From assembly GCA_014871385.1 (NCBI GenBank), contig CM026422.1, forward strand, positions 18,045,199 to 18,109,198: 64,000 nt of DNA, read 5' to 3'. The notes beneath the pieces are model-generated. The model was not told the DNA's origin, ran no database searches, and saw only the letters and a list, made by a program, of their open reading frames with translations. The DNA is from Ceratodon purpureus. Lineage: Eukaryota; Streptophyta; Bryopsida; Pseudoditrichales; Ditrichaceae. The position numbers were made by a program, and so were the translations under genes. Of this stretch, positions 14,641-27,390 are shown piece after piece (the stretch's first letter is position 1; each line of letters opens with the position of its first letter).

Positions 14641-17387
14641 ATGGCGACGGGGATGGCGATGGAGAGGAGAGGATCGAGTGCGTCGCCGCTGTCGCAGACG
14701 GCGCGGCCTGCGGTGTCGTCTGGGTATAAGTTTGCGACGGCGTGGGAGCAGAATGCGCCCTTGACGGAGCAGCAGCAGGCGGCTGTTGCAGCGTTAGCGC
14801 GTAGTGCAGCTGAGAGGCCAATGCCGGCTCATGTTGCGGCGTTGTCGCAGCCTAGCCAGCGGCCGCCGGTGGCGCCGGTAGCTGCGTCGGATCCGAAGGG
14901 CGATGTGGCGCAGGGAGGTGGAGCGAGTGAGCTCGTGGAGCTGAACAGCCAGCATCAGTTTTACAAGTGGTTTACGGATCTGGAGTCTGCTATGAAGTCT
15001 GAGACGGAGGAGAAGTATCGGCAGTATGTGAACACGCTCACGGGCCACTTGGAGACGTGTGACGAGATTTTAGAGCATTTGGATGGAACCCTAGCTCGGT
15101 TTGATGATTTGCAAGCGCAGCATCAGGCGGTGGCGACGAAGACGAAAATGCTGCACGATGCGTGCGAGCGATTGGTGATGGAGAAAGAGCGGTTGATTGA
15201 GTTTGCTGATGCGTTGAGGACGAAACTGAATTACTTTGATGAGTTGGAGAATATTTCCACTCAGTTCCATGCGCCGACCATGAGCGTTGGAAGCAGTCAT
15301 TTTCTTCCTCTTCTGAAGCGTCTCGATGAGTGCATTTCGTATGTGACTAATAATCCTCAGTATGCCGACTCCAGCGTCTATCTTGTGAAATTCAAGCAAT
15401 TACAGTCGCGCGCCTTGGGCATGGTTAGGACGCATGTGCTCAATGTGTTGAGGAATGCTTCGTTACAGGTGCAGACAGCCGTGAAAGAGAATTCGACGCT
15501 GGGTGGGAGTGGCAAAATCGCCATCACTGAGGGCGCAGAGACTACAGTGCTATATGTGAAGTTTAAAGCAGCTGCGAGTGATCTGAAGACGTTGATGCAG
15601 GAGATTGAGAACAGGTCATCTCGGAAGGAGTATAGTCAGGTCCTGACGGACCTAACTTCGTTGTACTGCGAGCAACGCCTTGCTTTGGTACAGAGCGTGG
15701 TTTCGTCGCGAATTGCTGAGTATGCTAGAAGAGAGCCCCTCCCATCCTTGACTCGATCGGGCTGTGCATATCTGGGTCAGGTAATTTGCTCCGATCCGAG
15801 GCTTAAATTGACATTCTCTTAGCAATCATGTTGGGGCCGTCTTTGATGAAAATCATGGCACATTACACGTAAATGTGTCATCTGTGTTATCGTTATTAAA
15901 TTCCAGCGTGCCACACGCTACAATCATTCATGCAATCTGAATTATGTTAACCATTTCTTATACCCAGGTGAATTAAACTCGTGCTTCACATGTTCTAATC
16001 GGAGTGCTTACAATGGTACTAAAGTCAAAATATGGTTGCCAATGTAGAAATGCTTCTATTACATGCTTTGGGAGATTTTATTATCTGATGGGTGTAGAGT
16101 GTCAGTTGGATGCTACGCTAATCCTTCTCTTACTTGTTATGGTACCCGTAGGTCTGTCAATTGGAGCATCAGCTATTCGACCACTTCTTTCCAGTGTCTG
16201 CTTCAGATCCTTTAAATTTAGCCCCTCTGCTGGACCCGTTGTGCACTACACTTTATGACACCTTACGGGCGCGCTTCATACATGAAGCGGACCTAGATCT
16301 GCTTTGTGAGCTGGTTGATATATTGAAAGGCGAAGTGTTAGATGAACAATTAGGGAGACGACGGGAGTCTGCTGCTGGTTTGCATCCTACGATTATGAAA
16401 ACACTGGCTGATGTGCAAGAGAGGCTCACTTTCCGCGCACAAACCCATATGCGGGATGAGATTGCAAATTATTTGCCGTCTGCAGAAGATCTTGATTTTC
16501 CAGCGAAGTTGGAGCAAGCATCTGCAGCTGCCGTTGGAAGCGAAGAGGAGGGTAGAGACAACTACTCTACTTGGTATCCACCTTTGGAGAAAACTCTATC
16601 TTGTCTTTCCAAGCTGTACCGGTGTTTAGAACCAACAATTTTTACGGGTCTTGCACAAGATGCAATCAACATGTGCTCCACCTCAATCCAAAGATCGAGC
16701 AAGTTGATTGAGAGACGAGCTTCTCAAATGGACGGACAGCTTTTCCTCATCAAGCATCTTTTGATACTCCGTGAGCAGATTGCTCCTTTTGATATAGATT
16801 TTTCAGTAACACACAAGGAACTTGATTTCACACATTTGCTGGAACATCTGCGCCGAGTTCTACGGGGCCAGTCCTCACTTTGGAGCAGTCAGTCCCTTGC
16901 TCGGACATTTTCACCGAGAGTGATGGACTACCAAATTGATGCAAAGAAAGAGCTTGAAAAGAATCTAAAGCTGACTTGTGAGCAGTTCATCATGTTGGTC
17001 ACAAAAATCACCATCGAGCCTCTACTCTCGTTTATGACCAAGGTGACTGCTGTTAAGGTGGCCACCCGGAGTCGTCCTCTGGATGCCGATGTACCAAAAG
17101 CCTTGAAAGAGCAAGCTTTTGCTACTCCAGATAAGTTGGCCGAAATGGTGGCCAATGTTGAAGAAGTTGTGAAGAAGCAAGTACCTGAGATAGTTTCAAA
17201 AATGGGTTTGTATTTACAGAATTCCTCCACTAGGACGATTCTCTTCAAGCCCATCAAATCGAATATCTTGGAAGCGCACGGACAAGTTTTATCTCTTTTG
17301 GATTCTGACTACACTCCAGATGAAGCTGCTCAGGTTCCCATTATGAATCTCTCTGATTTGCAATCATTTCTTGAAGGCTTGTGTTGA
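14641..17387 (+). CDS. COG3: Conserved oligomeric Golgi complex subunit 3
   Basis: Two exons, 14641-15780 and 16152-17387, joined in phase 0 across a 371-bp intron (CAG/GTAATT donor, CCGTAG acceptor), give a 791-residue protein, close to plant COG3 length. COG3 (Sec34) belongs to lobe A of the COG tether, which captures vesicles during retrograde transport within the Golgi. The N-terminal ~100 residues are Ala/Pro-rich and variable. From about residue 105 ([15 protein letters not shown]) the helical Sec34 region begins, with a long coiled coil over about 130-215 containing [15 protein letters not shown]. The second exon holds the C-terminal helical bundle and ends in a LQSFLEGLC tail. The ATG at 14641 is preferred over the longer open frame upstream, which lacks an ATG. 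There are no breaks, and the gene looks functional. Confidence 0.93.
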
Positions 17388-20300
17388 GGTAGTCCGATCT
17401 TGTAGGTATAGTGCAGTCATCATGTTATCTGCCATGTAAAGATTCTTTGATATTCATCAGTCCTGTTTCTGGCTTCAACTTAGTGCCGGATTTAGTCACT
17501 TCAGATCCTTCGTGCATGGAGTAATTTGAGTCGATGCCATTGCTTCAGTCCCGTCCACACCAGTCAGAAGGAAATATTTGTATAGAACTCTACGGATTGA
17601 CACCCTAGCATGAGTTGGATATGAGCTATACGTAATCGATGTTGTCTTAAATGATTTAGGAGAGTGATTCTACTTATAAACATTTTCGTAGTTTTAATGT
17701 GATTATGTTGTGCACCCTTTGATATCTGGGATACCTGCCAGAGTCAGTTTCTAACGTGAAAGTCCGCATCGGCTACAACTTTCAGAATATCTAAAAGCTG
17801 ATGTTTTGAACCACTGGTCTTATGAGCTTCTGGTTATTGTAATTTTATTTGCTGAAACTGTGTTGCTATCTGTTGAAACAAAGTTACGAGTTTTTGCTTA
17901 GTGTGCCCTTGAAATCCAAAGTCTTGTTTATATGTGTCACCGTTTAGCTTTACCAGGATTTTTTGGACATGCATGGTATTTCATAGCCATTTCTGGTGCA
18001 TATTTTGTCGAGTTGCAATTTCCATGAGACCGTTCCATGGAAGTGGTTTTTTGTTCCATGGAAGGCTCCACTGCTGTTACTGAGCTTGTGATCAATTTGC
18101 ATGGCTGATATTAGCATAGGTTTTTTGGTAGAGCAATGGTTAGAAATTTGGTTTACCATGTAGGAGGTCCTCATAGTTTAAGAACACTCTAATTGAAACA
18201 TATTTAGTTGTATAAAGGTATGTTTGCACCTAGCCTTAGAGGTTGTCTTACAAAGGGGTCTTACATCCTTAAAAAAGTGTGTGTTCCCACCTACATTCTT
18301 TGGTAATTATCCATCCTATATGGAAGTACACATGGCACACTTTTACGAAATGAGTATTAGCTAACATTTAGCATGACAAAAAAATATTTGAGCACCAAAA
18401 TTGAACATATTCTTTATTTTTGAACACTAAAGAATGGTCTTATCTAATGTGACACTTAAAGGGTCATTATGTGATTCCCCTACTATTGCTAAGACCTTTC
18501 CAAACCTCATTGATGTTACCTTTCCTACAAAGAAGGTATTTTCCCCTAAACTGTGGGGGTATTAAATTTTTATCCATGGTCTTTGCAAAGACCAAGTGCA
18601 AATAGACCTTAATTGTTCTATAGGAAGCATCTTCATTTCCTAGTCCCTACAAATGAATCTAAATTGTGTTCGCCATCATTAATGCAACACAAATCGTTTC
18701 ATTAGCTATACGCATAAATCAAAATTAGAAATAAATGAACTTGTATCATATTACTATTTTAGGGGGAAAACAAGTATATATGAGTACCTTAGTTGGAAGT
18801 TTGGGATCCTATAACCGCAAAAGGGTGAATTATACTATATCGTAGAAAAGGCCAAAAGTGGATTAATTCACATGTGTTTTCCGCTTTGTTTATCTTGGAC
18901 ACCCAATTTATATAAATGTGATTTTAAGTATGCAAGAATAAAAAATCCGTTGAAGTTGTAATCTAATAATCAAGAGTAATTTTTGAAATTGGCAAAAGTA
19001 TTGTTCCACATTCAATTAAGTCTATAGATTTATTTCCTTGGTGTTCCATTAAAAATATGTTTGAGTTTATTTTCTATTGTTTTATTTTTTTTGTCCTTCT
19101 TATGAAAATTTGTTAAATGTTTGATTCTTCATCATGTATACTGTAGATAGTTATGTAACTTATGTTTGATCGACATTTAAGAAGATGATAGTTCAATGTG
19201 CCATCCAATAGAGGTCTTTTCTTTTTATGGAAGACTTTAATCATTAATTGTGGCCTAGCTCAAATTCCAAATATAGACTTTGAAGAGCCATTTTTTCTTC
19301 ATCAATTGTCAAAATGCAATGATTTTTTTTGGGTTTGATTCCAATTCAAGTCTAATTTTTGCATAAGCATAATCTAAGACATTGACAAGATATGGCAAGT
19401 GTATCATTGTAAAGGTGTCTTGTTTTGGGCTTCTTTTGCTTTGAAGATTTGAGTTATTTTTACATTATAAGGCCATTTTGGTTGTAAATTTATTTATATA
19501 ATTTTTTTAATACATGTATGTATATAAGATGATTCCAAAAAACTATAGAGTCAAAATCTTCTTTATTGCAAAAATGCTTAGAATAATAAATTCAACTTCA
19601 AAGTATTACAACTAGATTTGAAAATTTCTTTTCACATATTAAAAATAGAATGATCTTCAAATTATGAAGCATCAAGAGTCTATATGTATTCCACATCATC
19701 TACAACAAGTTTACTACAAAATTATAAGGCTGAAATTTCCATATGTCACTTCCACCTAATGATGTGGCATTTAAAAGCAATGATATGTCTTAATTGAAAT
19801 ATCCCACGGCCTTTAAGGATTTTAGTAGTGCATGCATTATTGATTCATCAAATAGTCTAATATGAAGCCTTTGCTTGCCCTTTGGTAATCAAAATTGCAT
19901 TTTGAAACTTAGTTGTTTATATGAAACGGGAGGTCCTTCTATATAAGTTGAAAATAGCATTTCCTCATTTCAAAACCTAATCGTACGACTCCTCTTCACC
20001 TCTCGGAACTCTCTCCGTCCAATCACATGCCCAATTAAACTACTTTTGACCTGCAAAACAGATTTGACTCTAGATTATTCCATTGTGCACCCTTGAAGTG
20101 TGGACAAGTGCTTCTTCGTATTGTTGTATTCTACTGATATTAATTTTTTTAAAGAAAAAATAGTTGAATTTAATTAAATAATCTGATAAACGCACTGAGA
20201 TACCATAACATCATATGCAAACATAAAAATCTAGAATGATGTGTCACCATACCCAGAATGGACAGAGTGTTGATCAGGCTAATCATGTGTGTCATTTTCA

Positions 20301-21816
20301 GATTCACAACCCTAATAAATGAGGAAACTGGTTAGATGCAAAAGCCACCACAGTGGTAGTGACATCGTATGAAATTAACCCTTTAGTGCCCGGCCTGTTT
20401 TGAGGAGAAAGTGGTTTTTGACGACTCAGTAACCGAAATCATGCGCTTGTGTATGCCACAGAAGCAATTTTTCAGATCTGATCGTTGAAGGTGGTGACCA
20501 ACTCGGTGCTTTGTTATGTGTTTGTGAAAGTTGGGAGTGCTCGATGCAAAATCGAAAGATATTGTTCTGTATTTGGAGCCAAAAAGTTCAGGAAAAACAA
20601 CGATACGGTTTAAGGACCCCTCTGAAACTGTAAGAAACGGATGTTTCAATAAATTGCAAAAACATGCCGTGCCCTGGACGCAAAACCTAACACGTCGAAG
20701 GTTACAATGCAAAAAACCAAACTTGAAAAATGATTTTTCTGTAATTGTTATTCAATTTCTTCCGCCAAAAAGAGGGTCAGCTCTACGGTCCTGTACAGGT
20801 TTTCTGTGACTCTAATCGGAGGGTTACATAGTCGTTTTTGCAAATCCAAACGGTGACACTCATCTGATGCAGACAAGGAATTAGGTGATCTGAAAAAACA
20901 CCTCCAATTCACCCTACTCTCTTCACAATCCGCCTCTATACGTTTCCTGCGCAGTATTCTAGCTCTACTTCGTAGAATTCTTTCACGCTCCACACTTATC
21001 CACTCATTGAGAGACATGTGGCCAATCTTTCCACATCTGCGACGCGAGTGAATTATGAACGACATGGGGAGCGACCACAAGCCGTGGCCTACACCTCGGA
21101 GCGACCACTGCCAACTGAGGTGCACGCTCAGGGAACGGTTTAGGGAAAACGGGGGACCCGTGATATGAGAGGGGACGTCGCTAAAGTGCGAGCGGTGAGC
21201 GGTGAGCGGAGAGCGGAGAGCGGTAACTTTTCGGATATTTTGATGAAAATGTGAATTAGAGCGGTAAGATTACGGTATTTTATGGAGTAACATTATTTTG
21301 CTTTTTGAAAATTCTAAATATAGTTCGGAATGTGACCTATGGCCGTGGACAATTTCAGTGAAATGACTAGAGGACGTAGATCTATGACCGTGGAAATCTT
21401 GGTGTTAGGGTCAGTGGACAGTACGGGCCAATACTCGTGGAATGCTGTCATAAGAACTGTTCGGTCGGTACTTATTTTGCAAACATTGGTCCGAAGTGCA
21501 GAATGTATCACTCTTTTATGACAGTTGGGAATTTGTGCCTTTCTAAACATGCTAAAGTGACCTTTCATATGTCAAGAACCTTTCAACGGGTCACCTCCTC
21601 AAATGCCTCTGACGATTCAAAACATCGAACTTCATTTATTGATCACTTCTTGCCTAGATTCAACCGAGTGAATGACTGCTTGAATTTGAGTTGAATACAT
21701 CGTAATCCTTTTTGAACACAATATCTGTGTGCCAGTAATTCCTCTGTTACAATTTCCAGGCAGAATCAAAAAATAACATTGTTGCACATAGTAATAGTTC
21801 TCGCCCATTTGTAGAT
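17388..21816. other. Intergenic region, no gene recognised
   Basis: The first part holds the presumed COG3 3' UTR. The rest to about 20380 is AT-rich with no supported gene. From 20380 to 21800 the GC content rises and open frames of 60-125 codons occur on both strands, but none shows a domain, a matching exon or a signal. At about 21188-21225 there is a short array of a 7-bp GAGCGGT/GAGCGGA unit. These may be remnants of an old element. Confidence 0.5.
21188..21225 (+). repeat. Short 7-bp tandem repeat (GAGCGGT/A)
   Basis: About five consecutive heptamers of the form GAGCGGT or GAGCGGA. Too short to assign a role. Confidence 0.8.
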
Positions 21817-22881
21817 ATGCGAAACCAGGTCTCTAAGAATCAACTTTGTTCTCTGATTTTTTTAATGTTCTTAGATTTTTATTGCGTACATGCTTTGCGA
21901 CCGAATACACATAGTCCCCTTCAGATTCAAAACGCATCTCCTCATCCGGTTATAGTGAATTGTGCCGAAAAGAAAGACGCCGATGGACTAGTTAGAATGG
22001 AATACAGTTTCTCTAAAAATCTTAGTCCGAATTTGGTAGCTCTTCTTGGTTCTCCGCTTCAACAACGTATGAATTTGGAAATGTTCACAAACAATCTGTT
22101 CTGCAGATTTACATACAAAACCAGGAGTTGGAATTGCGTGGAATCCTATATTGTTGAACCTGTCTGCGTTTATGAAAATCCAAAAGTGCTGAGCAAGCGA
22201 AACAAAATGGCAGGATACTCGGACGATGATTGTCCAATATGTGATGAATGGCCGCATACTGAGGAACCTCAATGTCGTTGGAGAATTCAGGCCGATGGAG
22301 TATATGTCTCTCAATTCAGTCCTCCTCGAGGTAGTAAGCACTTCCTGAAGAAGGGCCAGTTCGGGAGAAATCCATACACCTGGGGATTGATTGATAGACT
22401 TGGCGACTACTTTGTTTCAATACTTAATGACCTCGACCACGAATTGATGCTGGTTTACGGGCCAGTAAATGGTGCAACGACAGTCAGAACACTGCCATCC
22501 CGTCTTCAGAGAGAATCTGAGAATGAACGTACCACAGGAGTTATCTTAAGAAGAGCTACACATCCACATTTTATTACAAAATGGATATGCAACTTCATTC
22601 TAATAGCAACAAGGAAATCCCGCAATGACGTGTTCCTATGGATACCACTTGATGACCCCGATCAGCCCATGTTGTGTATTGATTGCGCTTGGAAAGCAAA
22701 TGACAGTGGTATTTTCCTGGATACCAGAACCTGTCACCAGAACGGTCCTAAGTGGGTGAAACAATTTGATTGGATTGGACGTCGTGAGGCAGTAGCTGAT
22801 GTCGAGGACCGTCACTCAACAATCGATGTGGACGATGAAAATCCAAGCAAGCGCCCAAAACTGGAACACAACGAATTATGA
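21817..22881 (+). CDS. Putative secreted protein with two S1-like (self-incompatibility type) domains
   Basis: A single uninterrupted 354-codon frame. Residues 10-27 form a hydrophobic stretch (CSLIFLMFLDFYCVHA) suitable as a signal peptide. The next ~140 residues follow the pattern of plant S1/SPH proteins: VNCAEKKDADG resembles the HCKSKDDDLG box, then LFCRFTYKTRSW, then a closing CRWRIQADGVY like C-x-W-x3-DG. The same closing pattern recurs in the second half: KWICNFILIATRKS, then VFLWI, then CIDCAWKANDSGIF. I therefore read it as two tandem S1-like domains, where the family normally has one. S1 proteins are small secreted ligands, and the name comes from poppy pollen rejection. The last 30 residues are acidic and then basic (SKRPKLEHNEL), which is odd for a secreted protein. 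Function here is unknown; the family call rests on motif spacing only. Confidence 0.5.
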   Translation: MRNQVSKNQLCSLIFLMFLDFYCVHALRPNTHSPLQIQNASPHPVIVNCAEKKDADGLVRMEYSFSKNLSPNLVALLGSPLQQRMNLEMFTNNLFCRFTYKTRSWNCVESYIVEPVCVYENPKVLSKRNKMAGYSDDDCPICDEWPHTEEPQCRWRIQADGVYVSQFSPPRGSKHFLKKGQFGRNPYTWGLIDRLGDYFVSILNDLDHELMLVYGPVNGATTVRTLPSRLQRESENERTTGVILRRATHPHFITKWICNFILIATRKSRNDVFLWIPLDDPDQPMLCIDCAWKANDSGIFLDTRTCHQNGPKWVKQFDWIGRREAVADVEDRHSTIDVDDENPSKRPKLEHNEL

Positions 22882-23184
22882 CTACAGTGTGCATGTGAGA
22901 GGTGATTGAAACATAGATATGCAACATAACATACACACATACGCACGTACAACAATCAACGACAGAAAGAGCAGTTCTCAGGAGGATATAAATTACTGTA
23001 GAGGACCTTGATTTCAAAACGGTGTACAGTCTCAATGGTCATGCATAAATCTAGTGGTGGGGTTAATACGGTCAGAAGCTTCTACCTTACTCAATATATA
23101 TACTGACAAAGCTGGGCCGCTGGTATATCGCTCTTTGAAACAAAGTTCGCCGTGTTCTAGGAGTCTGAGAAGGGATTGGGAATG
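22882..23184. other. Spacer between S1-like gene and 53-bp repeat
   Basis: About 300 bp that probably includes the 3' UTR of the S1-like gene. No gene or repeat is visible. Confidence 0.5.
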
Positions 23185-23473
23185 CCCAAGCACTTATGTG
23201 ACCCACTCCTAAACCCTGGAAAACGTTTGCTCGGTCTCGAACACACTTACGTGACCCCCTCCTAAACCATGAAAAAGGTTTGCACGGTCTCGAGGACACT
23301 TACGTGATCCCCTCCTTAACCCTGGAGAACGTTTGCTCAGTCCCGAGCACACTTACGTGACCCCCTCCTAAACCCTGAAAAATGTTTGCTCGGTCCCGAA
23401 CACACTTACATGACCCCCTCCTAAACACTGAAAAAGGTTTGCTCGGTCCCGAGCACACTTACGTGACTCCATT
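23185..23473 (+). repeat. 53-bp tandem repeat, about five copies
   Basis: The marker TGCTCGGTC (or a close variant) recurs at 23228, 23281, 23334, 23387 and 23440, an exact 53-bp period. Each unit also contains CACTTACGTGACCCCCTCCTAAACC with small changes. The first copy is degenerate and the array ends inside CTTACGTGACTCC. It lies just downstream of the Mutator-like gene's 3' end. Confidence 0.92.
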
Positions 23474-23680
23474 CTATTGGAGATTACACAGTTCCTTACA
23501 TTGCTTAGTAGAAAATACTTCTTTACAGAGCCTATGTATATTCAGAGCGAGACTCACACGAATTTGAGGAAATGGAATCCAGTGCTACTGCAAATTTTTG
23601 GTAGTGGCCCTTTTAGTCTCACTACTTCACCATTAAAATAAATACAGGCTACACATGTGCGAACACCAACTCAGATATCA

Positions 23681-26600
23681 CTAGGTCTCCAAGAATTTCA
23701 GAAGGCCACTCACCAGGACTCGCTTCACTTCGTTGAAGCTAAAACTAGCTGCATGAATGAAAGTATCCGACTCTGATTCAAGACCGCAGACTACACTGAA
23801 TAGGTAATACAAATGCTTACAATTAGCCCATTGACCCCGCTTCCCAAGTGCCGTAATTGCCATCTCCTTGAAATTCGGGCAAGTGCAGGCAGGGTGTTGC
23901 GATATGGTCAGGTAATATTGCTGTACCTTTGGAGGCTTCCCAGAATCCAATGTGACGATGCATCCAAGGGCTGGGGCAGGCAGCATGCACAACTTGCTCA
24001 CCTTCGCTTGCAACGATAAGGCGGAGGCACAATTATTGCTGTGCTTGGTCGACGGAGCCTTCTTGTTCCGTCGGATGAGCTTTCCTGATCGCCGGGTAGG
24101 GAACTCGTCCGGGTATGCCGGCGTAGGGTAGGCCGAGAAGTCCACTGCCGCTGCCCGGTCTTGAAAGAGTCTTCTCGGTGACATCTCCTTCTGCTGCGGG
24201 AGTCTGAACCCGGCATTTTCTAGAGAAAGTATCTCTTTCTTCGTCAACTTTGTTCCAAGTTTCACGGGCCACACCTCAGGTACCTTTGGCACCGATAGGA
24301 CCCACTTCCGTTTGCTACCCTTGACGCACCTGTCAATGTCGTCATTGAAGAAAAAGAACAGATGAGTCTCTATTCTGTCTTTCCTGTAGTTCTTCATGGG
24401 GCCCGTGTATGTCGGCGCCGCAGTGCTCTTCCCGTGCTGCACGATCCGTGCCACGCATTTCTTCTTAGTCACAGCATGTTGGGCGAAGCACGCCTTGGCG
24501 GATGTCTTAGGAAGTCGTGCAATGTGCCACTCAGAAGGGTTGCAGGCGGTCTCTTCAACTGAAGTGACGTGATGGTAGTCCACTCGAGGTGGAGACTGGT
24601 CAGGTTGAAGGTCGGCTTGGTCCTCTTCGCTGCTTGTAGGAGAGTCCGTTATTACCACCGTCGGAGGATAGTCGCTCTCCCGGCGTGCAGCTCTAGTTTG
24701 GACACGAGGTCTTGACACGCTGATCTTGTCTGGCCTATGAGACTCCCGTTCATCTCCAAAGGCAACATCAGGTTTTCGTTTTAGAGAGACACAGACCTCT
24801 TCCCCTTCAAGATGCGGGTCCCTGGTGCACCATTCGTCCGCTCCTGGCATGTTCATAATCGCTTCGTGAAGGACTTTCGGGTTTCCTGTCCTTGCTGCAG
24901 ATCTTTGTGCACGTCGGAGCTTCAGCTCCTCTTTGGACGGACCTTTCCCGGGACGCTCCCCCTTCTAGAACTGGAAGTAGGCCACGCATTGCATGAAGGC
25001 CCTTACAAAGTCGTCCACAGCTGCAACATACAAGTCGCTACCACGATCTCCGGACTGCTGCTTCCACCAGTTGTGGATTGATTCAACAAGGTTGCAGGAC
25101 GGCATCTCTGCGAGCTCATCTTCGCTGTGATTCTGCACACAGTGGAGGTTAGGTTAGATATCTGAGTGTCCAATACCTAACTGTAGGGCACCAAACTTCA
25201 GATGCGACAGACATTTAAAGGATAGGGTTTAATTACCAATTCCATGAAACCTCCCCATTGGCGATACCGGTAGTGCCAGAACGAAAGCCACGTTTCCAGA
25301 TCTGAGAGCCCTTTTTCTGTTGCAGCGCCGGATGACATCCACCATGCTCGGATTGCCAAGAACATTGTTTCAGCTTCCGCCATAGTCGTGGCGTTCTTGT
25401 ACTGCTGGCAGAGTTTGATGTGCTGCGCTCGGAGGTCCGGACGAATGTGAGCCTTTGTATGTTGCTCTAGAGACTGCCTCCAATGGAATAGGCATGTCCT
25501 CTCCCTATCAATCATCATCTCGGAGGCGTTACCGCTTCCATAGATAATGCGAACTGCATTGAAGTTCGCTTGGGCACCATCCGCCATGAAGCCCTTAAAG
25601 TTAACTCTCTCGACCCCGTGAGTCTGCATGATAGCATTCAGATTCTTCCAGAGGACGGATTGGGCAGCCGTGTCCTCCGACTGCATATCGCACGCTGCGA
25701 TTGTCATTATCCGACAATAGGTGGGGTCATAGACGTGGCAAGCCATCGTAACCCAATCCCTGACTCGCCTCACGTGGTCAAACATGATCCACGCATTCTC
25801 CAAGTCACCGCCAGTCTGCATACGCTTAACTAAATCGACTCCACTACCCGGCCCTACCTCAGACATCTTGAAGACATACACCTTCGCAGCATCATCGCCT
25901 TGCCCCGGAAACAAGTTGTTTTGGATAAACTTCCAGTTGCTGAAGCCTCGCAGCATTCTGATGCTGTCCATGGTCCCAAAGCGTCTAACAGCCTTGAACG
26001 AGGTAATGCAATTTCTGATGTTTGGGGAAGAAAGGTGCTTACAGCGGTCGAAGATTGGTTCGAGCTCCTCCAATTCCAGAATCTTCTGCGGTTCACCTTC
26101 CTTGGCCAGAAGTAATGGGCCCAGCAGCTCCTTCGCAGTTTCGAGGACGATGGCGGAATTGGTGGCGGATGGAGTACGCTCCACCTGCTCCCTGATCAAG
26201 TTCTCCGTGTGTTCGACAAAATCGCGGTTCTCGCCGGACTTCACTGGATGGTCATGAGTTCCCAGATGAACACATGCTCTCGTCATGTGAGGTCCAGCAC
26301 TGACGTAGTATATCCTTGCAGGGCAAAGTGCAACACAGGTCGGTGGTGTATTGCAAGACTTACAGACCACACTAGAACTCTGCGGCGGATTAGATCTGAC
26401 TTCAAACAGTCTCTCAGATATCCCATCCCATTCAGTCTCGTTCACTACCGAAGTCCTGTTTCCACGTGTTAGATACTCACATTTGACATTGTCACAACGG
26501 AGATGGCGAAGGCACGACGAAGAACGGAAGACCAACTTCAGGTCGTTCTGAATATTTGAAGTCACTGTGCGAGTCCAAGGGTGTCCATCGTATTTTCTAT

Positions 26601-27390
26601 CCATTCCCCGTAGCTGCTTTGCAGCGGAATGATGACCGTGAGCACCTAGGGGTGGGAACTCGAAAATGACATCGCCGTTGTACTGAGGTGGAAGGTATTG
26701 AACTTCCTGCATTCTAATTGCATTAAAATTGATGCGCGACAGAACACTCTTTGACCTCTTACGAGCGCTAAGCTTCATGAGGCATTGAACAACACTTTCT
26801 GAAGGGGAGACTGCAACAGTAGATGGAACCGAGGACTTCGCAGGGACAACCACCTCCTCACAATTATCATCTGCAACACTAGAAGGAACCGAGGACTCCA
26901 CAGGGACAACCACCTCCTCACGATTATCATCTGCAACTGGCAGAGTCTTCTCCTTGCTCTCATGGGTCACCGGAATCTCGTCTGCGTTTTCACCATCGGA
27001 GCCATCACTGAGTTCATAGATGGTCTGAAGACCTGGCTCCGTCTTGACCTTCCTCAACAACGGCTCAGACTCAAGGCACACTGTTGTGGACGATCGGGGA
27101 GTAAGCAATTCAGTAGAGGCAGCTAGTAGAGACTCAGTAACTCCGTAAACTCTATACTTTCCAGGTTTGAGAATCCAGAACGTTCCAATCTCATTCTGAG
27201 TTGACAACTGACCAACGGCATGCGAGAGAGCACCGGTGATATCGTCAAAGAACTCCTCTTCTACATGCAGTGATTCCTCACGAAACCGAAATCGAAGACT
27301 CAGAGTGGTGGAACTGATCATAGCGCGGCCATCTACACCTAGAGGAAAGGTAATAGGAACGGAATGCGAATCCGCACAAAGAAAGGCCAT
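23681..27390 (-). pseudogene. Mutator-like (MULE) transposase with SWIM finger, one nonsense codon
   Basis: Two exons: 27390-25237, beginning MAFLCADS, and 25132-23681, joined in phase 0 by TTG/GTAATT and TGTGCAG. A 5' UTR intron probably ends at 27410. The transposase core lies in the second half of exon 1: FDHVRRVRDWVT and a later FMADGAQANFNAV, followed by CLFHWRQSLEQH, are the expected acidic boxes. Exon 2 starts with CNLVESIHNWW, the likely third acidic residue. Near the C-terminus CTCPNF and CKHLYYLF form a CxC...CxH SWIM zinc finger typical of MULE and FAR1/FHY3 proteins. The N-terminal ~250 residues are acidic and hold a ~30-residue internal duplication (VVVPVESSVPS / VVVPAKSSVPS). 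An in-frame TAG at 24967-24965 interrupts exon 2 between YFQF and KGERPGKG, while the frame on both sides is open for hundreds of codons. Either a recent nonsense mutation or an alternative exon is possible. No terminal inverted repeats were identified. Confidence 0.7.

Noticed and set aside
20383..21694. Cluster of 60-125-codon frames on both strands
   Set aside because: No domain, no compatible splice sites, no promoter signal; composition is like the surrounding intergenic DNA.
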